64,000 nucleotides of DNA, from assembly GCA_947471745.1 (NCBI GenBank), contig CANJKZ010000011.1, positions 1,550,001 through 1,614,000 of the forward strand, read 5' to 3'. Both the position numbers and the translations under genes were made by a program. The notes under the pieces were generated by a model that was not told the origin of the DNA, did not search any database, and was given only the letters and a program-made list of their open reading frames with translations. The number at the start of each line of letters is the position of its first letter. The stretch's first letter is position 1. Positions 20,824 to 31,729 of this stretch are shown piece after piece. The DNA comes from Closterium sp. Naga37s-1. Taxonomy: Eukaryota; Streptophyta; Zygnematophyceae; Desmidiales; Closteriaceae.

Positions 20824-21894
20824 CTAACGGAGCTGCTGGGGCGACTGGGTCTCACTCCGACGCTGCTGCTGCTGTCGCTTACCACCACAAGGGCCTCCAC
20901 GCCGAGGTCCAGACCTGCCACCACCAGACCCACCACCTCCACTGCCGCCACTCCCTCCGCTGCCTCCACCGCCGCCACCAGAGCCCCCACTGCCGCCACC
21001 AGTCCCACCGCTGCCACCACCTCCACTGCCTCCACCACCTCCACCGCTGCCCCCACCACTGCTCCCACTGCCACCTCCACCACCACCGCTGCCACCTCCA
21101 CCACCCCGGCCACCCTTGCCCTTGCTGCTGCGGTGCTTCGCACTAGTCGAAGCAGCACCGACGTCCTCAGCAACAGAGACGTCTGCAGCAGCAGCAGAGG
21201 CGAAGGAGGGGGAAAGGGAGGAGGGGGAGCACCCCTCAAAGAAGGGCGGGCGTGGAGTGCCACGAGCAGCACCTACAGCAACTGCACTAGTCTCAGCTGC
21301 GAGGAGATGCTGCTCGAGGAGGTCAACAGTGAGGGAGGTGGGGTCAAGGGAGAGAAAGTGGTCCCTGACAGAGCGAAGAGAGTCAGGGAGGCGAGAGACT
21401 ATGAAGTAGAGGGTGATGAACATGGGGGGCTGGTTCGTGGCAAGGAACTCAGCAGGGACGGTAGCGCGGTAGCGAGCGTCGCTAGTGCGCAGGTGGGTAA
21501 CCAGGTTCGCTACGGTGGCAAAAGCCGACAGCTTAGGGAACAGGTAGGGCAGTAACAGTCTGCGTAGAGCAGCAGTGGCAGGGGAGGAGTAGCGAGCAAC
21601 GACAGCATCGTACAGGGCCTGTGCTGTCCTGTGCTGTCCAAAGTGAGTACATTCGGCCACTGGCAGGTGGTTGCGAATGGCTAAGCGGGCAGTAGCGTCA
21701 CGAGACAGCCACTGGGAACGAGTCCCACCGTCAGCTGTGGCGGGAGGGGCTGGAGCGACACCGGACACGTGGTCAAACAGTGAGACACTGTCCTTAATAT
21801 CGCTTAGAAGGTACAGTTGCAGATCGTCGTGCCACGTGTCAAATGCAACCGGTCTGCCCTCATGATCGAACGCTAGAACTCTAAGCGAAGCCAT
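20824..21894 (-). CDS. EL4 gag (open frame)
   Basis: An open frame of about 357 codons from the conserved start MASLRVLAFDHEG at 21894. The same frame is also open upstream into an Ala/Thr-rich tail of the leader, back to 22047. It covers the N-terminal DTWHDDLQLYLLSD block, the helical core (SQWLSRDATARLAIRNHLP, ALYDAVVARYSSPATAALRRLLLPYLFP), TNQPPMFITLYFIVSRLPDS, and a long Gly/Ser spacer (about residues 240-320). It ends after a Gln/Arg-rich piece. Gag forms the cytoplasmic particle that packages the RNA. The start at 21894 is chosen because it is shared by all copies. Confidence 0.8.
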   Translation of the reverse strand: MASLRVLAFDHEGRPVAFDTWHDDLQLYLLSDIKDSVSLFDHVSGVAPAPPATADGGTRSQWLSRDATARLAIRNHLPVAECTHFGQHRTAQALYDAVVARYSSPATAALRRLLLPYLFPKLSAFATVANLVTHLRTSDARYRATVPAEFLATNQPPMFITLYFIVSRLPDSLRSVRDHFLSLDPTSLTVDLLEQHLLAAETSAVAVGAARGTPRPPFFEGCSPSSLSPSFASAAAADVSVAEDVGAASTSAKHRSSKGKGGRGGGGGSGGGGGGSGSSGGGSGGGGGGSGGGGSGGTGGGSGGSGGGGGGSGGSGGSGGGGSGGGRSGPRRGGPCGGKRQQQQRRSETQSPQQLR

Positions 21895-22330
21895 AGTGGC
21901 GCAGCACTCAGGAGCAGCAGTAGCAGCAGTAGCAGCAGGAGCAGCAGCAGTAGGAGCAGCAGCAGCAGTAGCAGTAGCAGCAGTTGCAGGAGGTGTTGCC
22001 AAGGGGACAAGGGGCGGGGCCGAGGTGTCTAGGGGCCGAGGGGCCAAACACGAGGGTGGCGGGGCCGAGGGGCCGAGGGGCCAAGGGTCCTAGGGGCCGA
22101 GGGGCCAAGCACGAGGCCGAGGGCCAAAGGGGCCTAGGGGTCGAGGGGCCAAACACGAGGGTGGGGGCCGAGGGGCCAAGGAGTCACGGGGCACCGGGGC
22201 CGCTGCTAGGGGCTGAGGGGCCAAACACGAGGGGCCACAAGGCCGATGCGGCTATGAGGCGAGGGGCCGAGGGGCTAGGGGCCGAGGTGACGGGGTCAAC
22301 GGGGCGAAGGGGCGCGGCTAGGGGCGAGGG
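21895..22330. repeat. EL4 leader: CTG/CTA repeat plus GC-rich array
   Basis: Next to the gag start lies a (CTGCTA)n-like tract (21900-21990, read on the minus strand). Then comes an array with units built on GGGGCCGAGGGGCCAAACACGAGG. It passes at about 22330 straight into EL5 integrase without LTR or primer site. Confidence 0.8.
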
Positions 22331-23618
22331 GGACCGGGAGCAAGGAAGAGCGACGGGGGCGGGGGAGGGGCAGAGCGGTAGGGGAAGAGACGGTAAAAGG
22401 GTACCGACTCGTCAAACGTAACGTCTTGAGAAGGGAAGACACGGCGTTAGGTGGGGTGGTAAAACTGCCAGCCAGGCGCGTCAGGGACAAAGCCAAGGAA
22501 GACGCAGGGGAAAGCACGGGGGGAGAGCTTGTCCGCGGACGTATTGCGAACAAAGGCACGAGATCCCCAGACCCGAACACCGACGCATCGCCAACCTCCC
22601 CCGTCCAACGCAGTGTGGGCGAGGTCTCCGGCAAGGAGACACGGGGCCAGAGGTTGAGCTGATGCGCAGCGTACCGGACCGCAAACGACCACAGAAAATG
22701 GGGAGCAGCCGCATGAATCATGGAGGTACGAGCCACCTCCATGACTAAGCCAATGCGGCGCTCAACAATCCCATTTTGCTGAGGGGAGTCCGGAAGCGTG
22801 AACGACTGGAGAATGCCCTCCCCACGACAAAAGTCCCGCAAGAGGCTGGAGGAGAACTCACCACCTCTGTCAGAGTGCAGACGCAGGACAGGAAGGTCCT
22901 GACGGAATTGCTCGCGGAGCTGCAGACGGACTGTGCAGATCCAAGGGATCAAGACATCAACAACCTGACCCTTGCTACGCAAGGGGAAGACAATGGTGTA
23001 CCGCGTGTAGTCGTCAACTACCAGCAGAAAGTAGCGCTCGCGGCTCTGTCCGCTGACGCGGGCTGGGCCCCACACGTCCATGTGGAGAGTCTGCAGGGGA
23101 GCAGTCGTCGGGGGAAACGAGGACGAGTGAGGAGCGGCGCGCTGCCGCCCCTCGACGCAAGGAAGGCAGGGCGGGGCAGGCGAGGGTTGCAGGGGAGGCA
23201 GGGACCTGGGAAGACCAGAGACAAGAAGACGAGAGTGCATGCCACAAAGTCGTGGCAGGGAGGGGTGACCCAGGCGGTGGTGCCACAGAAGAGTCTGGTA
23301 CGACAGGAGGCGACACGAGCAAGAGGCGGCAATCTGACCTGACGCGGACACCTGAGCAGACGCAGCGACCTGAGGAGGCTCGGTAGCTAGTGTGTACAGA
23401 CTTGACCCTGGCCGACGAGTGAACATGGCCAGGTGACGCCCCGTCCGTGTGCACGTGCAGATCGTCACACGCTGACCCCCAGGAGTGGTGGTAGTGACCA
23501 TCGCATCCTGGAGGGCAGCGGTACTCACCAAGTTCGTAGAGAACGAGGGGAGGTGAAGACCTAACAGTGAGCCGCATGGAACCGCCGGACACGGGAGGAC
23601 AGTGGAGGAACGGGCCAC
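22331..23618 (-). pseudogene. EL5 integrase
   Basis: Open frame 22296-23618, of which the last codons are already EL4 leader. It covers the protease C-terminus (STNLVSTAALQDA), zinc module (WHHRLGHPS, CLPCVEGRQ), and rve core with first Asp in HMDVWGPA, second in HSDRGGEF, Glu in PQQNGIVERRIG. All three catalytic residues are present. A frameshift in the C-terminus after DASVF moves the HPTSRR block to another frame, and a frameshift near 23620-23645 separates it from the protease active site. Confidence 0.88.
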
Positions 23619-23642
23619 GACCGGGCCCCTAGAGGGGTCAGC

Positions 23643-25148
23643 TCATCGGACTGGGACAGGTGTAGAGAGAGGAGTGAGAATGGTGCTGTCACGAAAGAAA
23701 CAAGCAGAGGCGCCTGAGTCCAGCGTAAAAGTGTGCAAGGCCTGAGCACGCGCAGTACCAGGGAGAGTACCAGACTCACCAGCACCTACAGCAGCAGCAG
23801 CGATACATGGGTCAGGCGGCACACACTGGTAATAGTCACCCTCAGCACTAACAGACAGAGCATACATAGCAGAAAGAATAGCATCAAAGTCTAGGTCAAA
23901 GATAGCAATCCTAGACTTAAGCAGATCTGCCGAGCGAGGGAGCTCGACGTCGTCACCAAACTCAGCACGCCAAGCGTCGTCAAGGCGGGAGAAGCAGCGG
24001 TGCTGAGTGTGAAGCCGCCCGCAAGTCTGACCAGCACGGTCACCCGTGCGAATGACATACGGGCAACTACCCCCTGACGCCCCATGCAGAAACCACTCAC
24101 GAAGCTGCTGGGGTGACTGAGTCTCGCTCCGACGCTGCTGCTGCTGACGCTGGCTACCTCCAGAACCAACACGCCGAGCTCCAGTCCCACCGCCACCAGT
24201 CGCACTGCCGCCACTACCGCCACTCCCACCGCTGCCTCCACCACTGCCACTAGAGCCCCCACTCCCTCCACCAGTCCCACTGCCGGCACCACCTCCACTG
24301 CTGCCCCCACCACTACTCCCGCTACCACCTCCACCACCGCCGCTGCCACCTCCACCACCGTTGCCACCCTTGCCCTTGCTGCTGCGGTGCTTCGCACTAG
24401 CAGAAGCAGCCCCGACGTCCTCAGCAACAGAGACGTCTGCAGCAGCAGCAGAGGCGTAGGAGGGGGCAAGGGGGGAGGGGGAGCACCCCTCAAAGAAGGG
24501 CGGGCGCGGAGTGCCACGAGCAGCACCTACAGCAACTGCACTAGTCTCAGCTGCGAGGAGATGCTGCTTGAGGAGGTCAACAGTGAGGTCGGCGGGGTCA
24601 AGAGAGAGGAAGTTGTCCCTGACAGAGCGAAGAGAGTCAGGGAGGCGAGTGACTATGAAGTAGAGGGTGATGAACATCGGGGGCTGGTTGTTGTCAAGGA
24701 ACTCAGCAGGGACGGCAGCGCGGTAGCGAGCATCGCTAGCGCGAAGGTGGGAAACCAGGTCCCTGATTGTGGCAAAGGCAGACAGCTCGGGGAACAGGTA
24801 GGGCAGAAGCAGGCGACCTAGAGCAGCAGTGGCAGGGGAGGAGTAGCGAGCGACTACAGCGTCGTACAGTGCCTGGGCGGTTCTGTGCTGTCCAAAGTGA
24901 GCGCATTCGGCTAACGGCAGGTGGTTGCGAATGGCTAGGCGGGCAGCAGCGTCGCGAGAAAGCCAGTGTGAGCGAGTCGCACTGTCAGCTGTGGTGGGAG
25001 GGGCAGTAGCGGCACCGGACACGTGGTCAAACAGGGAAACACCGTCCATAATATCGCTCAGTAGGTACAGCTGCAGGTCGTCGAGCCACGTGTCAAACTG
25101 AACCGGTCTACCCTCATGACCGAATGCGAGAACTTGAAGCAAGGCCAT
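23643..25148 (-). CDS. EL5 gag-protease open frame
   Basis: About 500 codons from MALLQVLAFGHEGRP at 25148, the conserved gag start; the frame is open upstream to 25262 through an Ala/Thr leader tail. Domains in order are the gag helical core (to ~residue 220), a Gly/Ser spacer, the QLREWF block, the zinc motif CX13CX3HX4C (CPYVIRTG... HTQHRC), IFDLDFDAILSAMYAL, and the protease site FTLDSGASACFF. It ends at TGA soon after, where the frame should run on into integrase. It is the best-preserved subfamily A gag in the window. Confidence 0.83.
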   Translation of the reverse strand: MALLQVLAFGHEGRPVQFDTWLDDLQLYLLSDIMDGVSLFDHVSGAATAPPTTADSATRSHWLSRDAAARLAIRNHLPLAECAHFGQHRTAQALYDAVVARYSSPATAALGRLLLPYLFPELSAFATIRDLVSHLRASDARYRAAVPAEFLDNNQPPMFITLYFIVTRLPDSLRSVRDNFLSLDPADLTVDLLKQHLLAAETSAVAVGAARGTPRPPFFEGCSPSPLAPSYASAAAADVSVAEDVGAASASAKHRSSKGKGGNGGGGGSGGGGGGSGSSGGGSSGGGAGSGTGGGSGGSSGSGGGSGGSGGSGGSATGGGGTGARRVGSGGSQRQQQQRRSETQSPQQLREWFLHGASGGSCPYVIRTGDRAGQTCGRLHTQHRCFSRLDDAWRAEFGDDVELPRSADLLKSRIAIFDLDFDAILSAMYALSVSAEGDYYQCVPPDPCIAAAAVGAGESGTLPGTARAQALHTFTLDSGASACFFRDSTILTPLSTPVPVR

Positions 25149-25767
25149 AGTGGCACAGTATGCAGGAGCAGCAGTAGCAGGAGTAGCAGCAGTAGCAGCA
25201 GTAGCAGCAGTAGTAGTAGCCGCAGCAGTAGAAGGGGCGTAGGGGCCGAGGAGCCAAAACACGAAGAGTGAGGGCCGAGGGGACGAGGGGCCTGGGGGCC
25301 GAGGTGCCTAGGGGCCGAGGGGCCTGGGTCGCGGGTCACGGGGCGCGGGTCGAGGGGCCTGAGGGCGTGACGGGCCGGAACCGGGGCCTCGGGACGTGGC
25401 GGGCCTAGGGGCGCGACGGGCAGGGACGGGGCCGTGGGGCGCGACGGGCCTAGGTGCGCGACTGGGCCGAGGGGCGCGACGGGCTAGGAAACGGGGCGGT
25501 GAGGTTGGACGGGCCGAGGAAACGGGGCCTAGGGGCGTGACGGGCCGAGGAAACGGGGCCTAGGGGCGCGACGGGCCGAGGGGTGCGACGGGGCCGAGGG
25601 GCGCGACGGGCCTAGGAACGGGGCCGTGGGGGGGCGCGACGGGCCTAGGAAGTGGGGCCTAGGGGCGCGACGGGGCTGAGGGGCGCGACGGGGCCGAGGG
25701 GCGCGACGGGCTAGAAACGGTGCCGTGGGGGGGGCGCGACGGGCCTAAGGGGCGTGACGGGCCTAAA
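25149..25767. repeat. EL5 leader: CTG/CTA repeat plus GC-rich array
   Basis: A short AGCAGT-type microsatellite (25155-25225) next to gag, then an array of GGGGCGCGACGGGCCTAGGAA-like units up to the LTR stub. The unit differs from all other leaders in the window. Confidence 0.82.
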
Positions 25768-25801
25768 GAGTTGGGTACAAGTACTAACCCTAATTGGGTT
25801 G
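25768..25801 (-). repeat. EL5 5' LTR stub
   Basis: 34 bp of LTR core (TTGGGTACAAGTACTA and AATTGGGTTG on the plus strand). One side joins the leader array. The other is cut by the EL6 3' LTR, which starts TGTTAGAATG at 25802. Confidence 0.65.
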
Positions 25802-25931
25802 TGTTAGAATGTGAGCGAATGAATGACTGAACTAGAAAACAGGTGGGTACAAGTAGGAAACCTAAAAGTGTTTTACCCTATATGAACTACCCCACTACAG
25901 CCTAGATAGACTATAGCATATAAGTTTGACA
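25802..25931 (-). repeat. EL6 3' LTR
   Basis: 130 bp. On the minus strand it starts TGTCAAACTTATATGC after a polypurine tract CCTATCGGGGTG, contains the GTAGTGGGGTA core, and ends CATTCTAACA. It is most like the EL7 LTR. Confidence 0.85.
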
Positions 25932-26160
25932 CACCCCGATAGGCAAAGTGGGGGAGAACAAGAGGTCACAAGACCAGTCAAGAAATGCAAAGCAAGCTCA
26001 AGGTGGATCACAAAGTCACCACGCAGTCTGAGCACAAGCAAATGGCCACAAGGCCAGTTCACATGCAGAGTTATATATAGGAGAACAAACAATACAGTGA
26101 ACACAACCTAGCAAGTGTAAGCATGCAGGTATATGTGTACAGAGTACAGTACAAGCAAAG

Positions 26161-27147
26161 TCAGGAAGTAAGCAAGTGAGGCACAGTAGGCACAAGGCCT
26201 AGCACAGTACAGAAGCGCTGATGATCACAAGGCTGAAGTGCCTTGGTGAAAACATCAGCAGTGTTGGCCTGTGAGGCCACATAAGCAAGAAGGAGCTGAT
26301 CACGCTGCTGCAACTCTCGAGCAAGGAAGTAGCGCAGAGCAATGTGCTTTGTTCTGTGCTCCAGTCTGTGCTCCTGACACAAGGCAAGCATGGCCTTGTT
26401 GTCGACGTACAGAACTGGAGGAGAACGAGGCGCCTCTCCCAAGTCGGTCAGCAGGTAGGTGAGCCAGCGTAACTCTTGTGCAGCCATGGCCCCAGCGTAG
26501 ATCTCAGCCTCACAACTCGAGTTGAGAACAGAAGAAGAGAGGGTAGACCGCCAAGAGACAGAACCGGAACCAAGACTGAAGGTGTAACCCTGTGACGACC
26601 GCTGCGTAGCCAAGTCGTCAACCCAGGAAGCGTCTGCGTGACCAGTGAGGACAACTCGAGCCCGTCCTCCAAGCACGAGCCCCATGCCCGACGTACTGCA
26701 CAGGTAGCACAACACCCTCTTCGCAGCATCCCAGTGCACCTTTCGGTGTCGATCGGGAGCCACGTAGCGAGATAGAAGGCTGAGAGGGTATGCGAGGTCA
26801 TGTCGTGTGCAAGTCATCAGGTACATGAGGCAGCCCACAAGCTCTAGATACGGGCCACTCGGCTCTACGGACTCGTCCGAAGGTGGAGCTGAGAGCGAGT
26901 GACCAGTAGGCAGAGGAGTGGACAGTGGCGAGGAGTACGTGAAGCCGAAGCGCTGAAGGACCTGCTGCACCATGTGTGACTGAGTCAAGGTAATGGTGCG
27001 CTGTGCTCTGTCCCGGGTGATCCGCAAGCCAAGATAGCTTGTCAACTCACCCAGGTCTGTGCACGTGTGTCTCTTCTGCAGCTCCGACTTCACGTGGGCG
27101 AGTGCCTCAGTGTCAGCAGTAGCAAAGACGAGGTCGTCTACGTACAC
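26161..27147 (-). pseudogene. EL6 RT C-terminus and RNase H
   Basis: This 328-codon frame begins at the RT catalytic motif YVDDLVFATADTEALAHVK. It has the segment ITRDRAQRTITLTQSHMVQQ that EL3 and EL4 lack. It then covers the whole RNase H: LTGHADASWVDD, SSCEAEIYAGAMAAQELRW, YVDNKAMLALCQEHRLEHRTKHIALRY, NTADVFTKALQP. It ends LLTS-TGA. All RNase H acidic residues are present. The rest of RT lies upstream in the same element after a TAG. Confidence 0.9.
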
Positions 27148-27786
27148 GAGAACGTAGAACGGCGGCAGAGTGGTGTCAATACGTAAAAACAGCGACGGGT
27201 CAGCAGTGGAAGGAGCAAAACCAAGAGTCGCAAGAGTCGTCCTCAGTGTGTCGTGCCACTCACGGGGAGCCTAGCGGAGACCGTAGACTGGCCGCCGGAG
27301 GCTCCACTGGGTACCTGGGGGAAACGACCCTGTGAAGCCAAGTGGGCAGCGCAGCTAGATCTCCTCGTGCAGGCTGCCCTGTAGGAAGGCTGTGCTGAAG
27401 TCAAGCGAGTGGAGCTCGTAGTCACACTGAGCAGCGACGTGCAGCAGTACCCGAAGAGTGGTCATCTTCGGGGTAGGGGAGAAGGTCTGGAAGAAGTCAA
27501 CTCCCTGTCGCTGACTGAAGCCACGTGCAACGTAACGCGCCTTGAAGACAGGCGGAGAACCCGGCGGCCGCTTCACCCTGAAGATCCACATGCCACTGAC
27601 GATGTTCGCCCCAAGCGGGGGAACCTCGTCAACGTCGGTGCCTGTGGACTTCCAGGAAGCCATCTCGGCGTCCATGGCTGCCTGCCACTGAGAGGAGTAG
27701 GGACCCTCTATCGCCTCTGCGTAAGAGCACGGGGCCGGGATGTCTGGTGCATCCGAGTCTCCCTCAGGGGCAAGCAACATGGACAC
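27148..27786 (-). pseudogene. EL6 RT N-terminal part
   Basis: Frame 27355-27786 has PDIPAPCSYAEAIEGP, DAEMASWKSTGTD, ANIVSGMWIFRVKRPPGS, KARYVARGFSQRQGVDFFQTFSPTPKM and the first catalytic Asp in LHSLDFSTAFLQGSLHEEI. It is followed by a stop, the PPGFTGSF block, and VYGLR-TAG-APREWHD, where EL7 has CAG. RT is thus split into three readable parts. Confidence 0.87.
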
Positions 27787-29159
27787 GAGATGAGGTACAG
27801 CAGCGGCAAAGCACTCAAACTCCTCCTGTCTGTCCTCAAGAACGTCCGTGCCAAGAGCACACTCACCCCCGACGGACGGAGGACAGACAGACGGAGACGC
27901 AGACTCAGCAACAGTCTAGGCGACAGGCGGCAGCAAAGTCAACAAGCTCAGCAACGAGAGCAGACGCAGTAGTGGACTCAAACAAAGGGTCAGTGACAGC
28001 AGTGGCCAGAAAGCGCGTGACAGTAGGACTAGCAACACGAAGGGAGTCAGACTCCGGGTCCCGACCGTCAGGAAGAGAGGATGCAGGAGGAGACGGAAGA
28101 GGGATACGCTGTGGAGCAGTGGAAGGACGCAGAGTCATAGAGTGAGTGCCAGGGACAGGAGGAGGACGCGGACGCAAAACACGACGACCAGTGCGAGCAG
28201 TGCGGACAGGTGACACAGGACGAGACACAGGCGACACAGGACGCGACTCAGGCTCACGACGCTCCGTAAGACCTCTAGTCGGTCCAGAGTAAGGAGAAGG
28301 ACCAGGCAGTGGAGAGGCCGGCTGTAACTGCGACTGTGACTGGACAGGCGGAGGACTCAGTATGGGAGGAGGAGGACCAGGAGAAGGTGGGAGACCAAGA
28401 ACCTGCTGAAGGAGCGGAACGTAGTACGGCCGCGGCCGCACAGCGCCTCCAGAACCAGCAGAGACAGCACCAGTACCCTCAGATCCAGGGTCTCCAGTAA
28501 CAACTCCCGCAGCACCACCAGCAGCAGCACCTGCAGCTCCAACGCCTGCAGTACCACCAGCCCCAGCAGCTCCAGTACCTCCTGTACGAGCACCTCCAGG
28601 ACTAGCGGCCCCAGCAGCACCAGCACCAGCAGCACCTCCAGCAGCTCCAGCACCAGCAGCACCTACAGCAGCACCAGCACCAGCAACACCTCCAGCAGCT
28701 CCAGCACCAGCAGCACCTCCAGCAGCTCCAGCACCAGTAGCACCTCCAGCAGCACCAGCACCAGCAGCACCTCCAGCAGCTCCAGCACCAGCAGCACCTC
28801 CAGCAGCACCAGTACCAGAAGCACCTCCAGCAGCTCCAGCACCAGTAGCACCTCCAGCAGCTCCAGCACCAGTAGAACCTCCAGTAGCTCCAGCACCAGC
28901 AGCTCCAGGAGCACGGCAACAGTGCCGAGCGTACCACTCACGAAGCCGTTGCGGAGAGAGGGGCTCCTACCGCAACGGGACACCCGGAGAGCCTCCAGAC
29001 TCAGCACCCCCAGACTCAGCACCCCCAGGCTCCTAACGCTCAGGCTCAGCACCTCCAGGCTCCACACGCTCAGGCTCAGCACCCCCAGACTCCACACGCT
29101 CAGGCTCAGCACCCCCAGGCTGCGCACCCCCATGCCCCGCACCCGCAGGCTCAGCACCC
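27787..29159 (-). pseudogene. EL6 repetitive integrase-RT linker
   Basis: Between integrase and RT lies a Pro/Ser/Arg-rich region (27905-28441, open frame) and then a coding minisatellite at about 28600-28910. Its ~27-bp unit, with 9-bp subunits, encodes Gly/Ala (GAGAAGGAA-type) residues. A second array, GGTGCTGAGCCTG(G)AG-like, encodes Glu/Pro/Gly repeats (28985-29160). The linker is longer than in the other copies because of the 27-bp array. Frames change within it. Confidence 0.65.
28600..28910. repeat. 27-bp minisatellite in the EL6 linker
   Basis: About eleven imperfect 27-bp units (AGCAGCACCTCCAGCAGC plus TCCAGCACC on the plus strand), each made of three 9-bp subunits. On the coding strand it encodes Gly/Ala-rich residues. 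Confidence 0.85.
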
Positions 29160-30245
29160 CTAGCAGCACCTGAGTCGACAGCTACCTCGACCGGCTCGGC
29201 AGGGTCTACCTGAGATACACCTGAGGGGGCAGGACCCTGAGGGGGGAGGGGGTCTACCGGAGGAGTACCTGGCGCTAGGAAGAGTGGTGTGGGGGGGGGG
29301 GGGAGAGGCAGTGCGGTAGGGAAAGAGACGGTAGTAAGACACCGACTCGTCAAACGTGACGTCCTGAGAGGACAGAAGACGACGCGAGGTGGGGTGGTAG
29401 AACTGCCACCCAGGTGTGTCAGAGGGGAAGCCAAGGAAGACGCAGGGAACGGCATGGGAGGACAGCTTATCCGCTGAAGTATCGTGGACAAAAGCTCGAG
29501 ATCCCCAGGCACGGAACGCGGACGCATCGCCAACCTTCCCCGTCCACCGTAGAGTAGGTGTGGTCTCTGGCAAGGAGATACGAGGCTGAAGGTTGATCTG
29601 ATGCGCAGCGTACTGAACTGCGAACGGCCACGGAAAATGGGGAGCAGCCGCATGGATCATGGACGTACGAGCGACGTCCATGACCATGCCAATGCGGCGC
29701 TCAGCAATCCCATTTTGCTGTGGGGAGGCCGGAAGCGTGAACGTCTGGCGGATGCCCTCCGCACGACAGAAGGCCCTCAGGAGGTCGGAGGAAAACTGAC
29801 CACCCCTGTCTGAGTGCAGAAGCAGAACAGGAAGGTCCGAGCCGAAACTCTCACTGAGCTGGCGACGGGCACCGCGGATCCAATCGATCAACACCTCAGT
29901 GACGTCACCCTTGCTGCGCAAGGGGAAGACTGTGGTGTAACGCGAGTAGTCGTCAACGACCAGCAGGAAGTAACGCTCCTGACCCTGTCCACGGACGCGG
30001 GCTGGGCCCCACACGTCCATGTGAAGAGTCTGCAAAGGAGCCTCTGTCGGGGGGAACGTGGAGGAGTGAGGAGCGGCGCACTGCCGGCCCTCGACAAAGG
30101 AACACAGGTAGGGGCAGGCCCCAGAGGAAGGGGAGGGAGAGACCCGAGACAAAGGGCACAGGAGGCCATGCCTCGAAGACGAGGTAGGGAGGGGTGACCA
30201 AGGCGGTGGTGCCAAAGGAGAGTCTCGTGCGTCAGAGGACGACAC
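29160..30245 (-). pseudogene. EL6 integrase
   Basis: The 361-codon frame starts within the pre-integrase module. The zinc-binding His pair (WHHRLGHPS) is in the preceding frame, so a frameshift lies near 30160. rve core: Asp in HMDVWGPA, Asp in HSDRGGQF (Gln where others have Glu after GG; not catalytic), Glu in PQQNGIAERRIG. The C-terminus is HPTSRRLLSSQDVTFDESV, then the linker. Confidence 0.87.
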
Positions 30246-31729
30246 GAGCAGGGGGCAGACGCAGGACTAGACCTGGACGCGGCAGCAAACACCTGACTAG
30301 ACGCAGCTACCTGACCAGACGCAGAGACCGGAGGAGGCGCAGTAGTCAGTGTGTAGAGACTCGACCCAGGCCGACGGGTGAACGTGGCCAGGTGGCGGCC
30401 CGTCCGAGAGCAAGTGCAGTGGGTCACACGCTGACCTCCAGGGGTGAACTGGTCAACCCACGCGTCCTGGAGGTCAGCTCCACTCACCAGGTTCGTAGAG
30501 AACGGGGGAAGGTGGAGTCCCGACAGCAAGCCCGACGGGGCTGTAGGACACGGTAGAACCGTGGAAGAGTGCGCAAGGACTGGGCCCCCAGAGGGGTCAG
30601 CCAGGGACACTGCGACAGGTCGACGGAGCGGCGTGAGTGTGGTGCTGTCTCTAAAGAAAGAGCGCGAAGCACCATAGTCAAGTGTGAAAGTGTGCAGGGC
30701 CTCAGTAGGTGCAGTACCAGAGAGAGCAGACTGACCAGCACCTGGAGTAGCAGACTCACCAGTACCTGGAGAAGCAGACGCACTAGCACCTAGAGCAGCA
30801 GTCTCAATGCCCGGGTCGGGCGGGACACTCAGGTAACAGTCACCCTCAGCACTATCAGTCAAAGCATACATGGCAGCAAGGATAGCATCGAAATCAAGAT
30901 CAAAGATAGCCACATTCTGCCTAAGCAGATCACCCCAACGAGGGAGCTCAACAGCGTCAGGAAACTGGGCACGCCAGGCGTCAGTCAGGCGACCGAAGCA
31001 GCGCTGCGCAGTGTGTGGCAGCCCGCACGTCTCCCCACGACGACTGCCGGTGCGAAGAACGTAAGTGCAGGGACCAGCACCCCCAGACCTCCCACGCCCT
31101 GCGTACCACTCACAAAGCTGCTGGGCCGACGGGGTCTCACGGGAACGCGGCTGCTGCTGGCGCTGGCTACCACCAAAGCCGCCACGCTGCGCAGCTGCAC
31201 CTCGACCAGCACCGCCGCCGCCGCCACCACCACCGCTGCCGCCGCCTCCACCACCTCCGCCGCTGCCTCCATCACCTCCGCCGCTGCCTCCACCACCTCC
31301 GCTGCCGCCACTGAAGCCCCCACTCCCGGTACCACCCCCACCTCCACCGCCACCCCCTCCACCTCCTCCACCGCCTCCGCCGCTGCCCCCGCCGTCCCCT
31401 CCACCACCCTTGCTTCCCTTGCCCTTGCTGTTGCGGCGCCTCCCACTGGGAGCAGACGCAGTCCCGACCTCCTTAGTGCCAACGAGGTCGACAGCAGCAG
31501 CAGAAGCAACAGAGGGGAGAAGGGGGACAGGGGAACACCCCTCAAAGAAAGGGGTGCGACGGTCGCCGCGAGAAGCACCTACAGCTAAGACACTCTTCTC
31601 AGCTGCAGCTAGGCGCTCCTCTAGCAGGTCGACAGTGAGCTCGGTGGGGCAAAGGGAGAGAAAGTGGTCCCTGACTGAAGAAAGGGAGTCAGGGAGGCGG
31701 GTGACTAGGTAGTAAAGGGTGATGTACAT
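29888..31729 (-). pseudogene. EL6 gag C-terminus, zinc motif, protease and pre-integrase
   Basis: The 613-codon frame starts at MYITLYYLVTRLPDS in mid-gag, right after a C-homopolymer in the PPP codons that is one base short for continuous reading. It covers the end of the gag helical core, a long Gly/Ser spacer (about residues 80-160), the QLCEWY block, and zinc motif CX13CX3HX4C (CTYVLRTG... HTAQRC). These are followed by IFDLDFDAILAAMYAL, protease FTLDYGASRSFF (DYG where other copies have DSG), STNLVSGADLQDA and WHHRLGHPS. The Ser-to-Tyr change next to the catalytic Asp would probably inactivate the protease. Confidence 0.85.

Larger units (their letters stand above)
15870..22330 (-). mobile_element. 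EL4, short-LTR copia, nearly full coding order
   Basis: Minus-strand gag (20824-21894), zinc motif and protease, integrase, repetitive linker, RT-RNase H, and 3' untranslated region next to the shared LTR at 15774-15869. There is no 5' LTR: the leader array runs directly into the integrase of EL5 at about 22330. A 179-bp solo LTR interrupts RT. Numerous stops and frameshifts make it inactive. Subfamily A. Confidence 0.85.
22331..25801 (-). mobile_element. EL5, short-LTR copia lacking RT and 3' LTR
   Basis: Minus-strand order: LTR stub (25768-25801), leader array, gag-protease in one frame, integrase in a second, then an abrupt end at the integrase C-terminus against the EL4 leader. The 5' LTR stub stops at the same base (GTACCCAACTC) as the EL3 5' LTR. 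Subfamily A. Confidence 0.82.
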
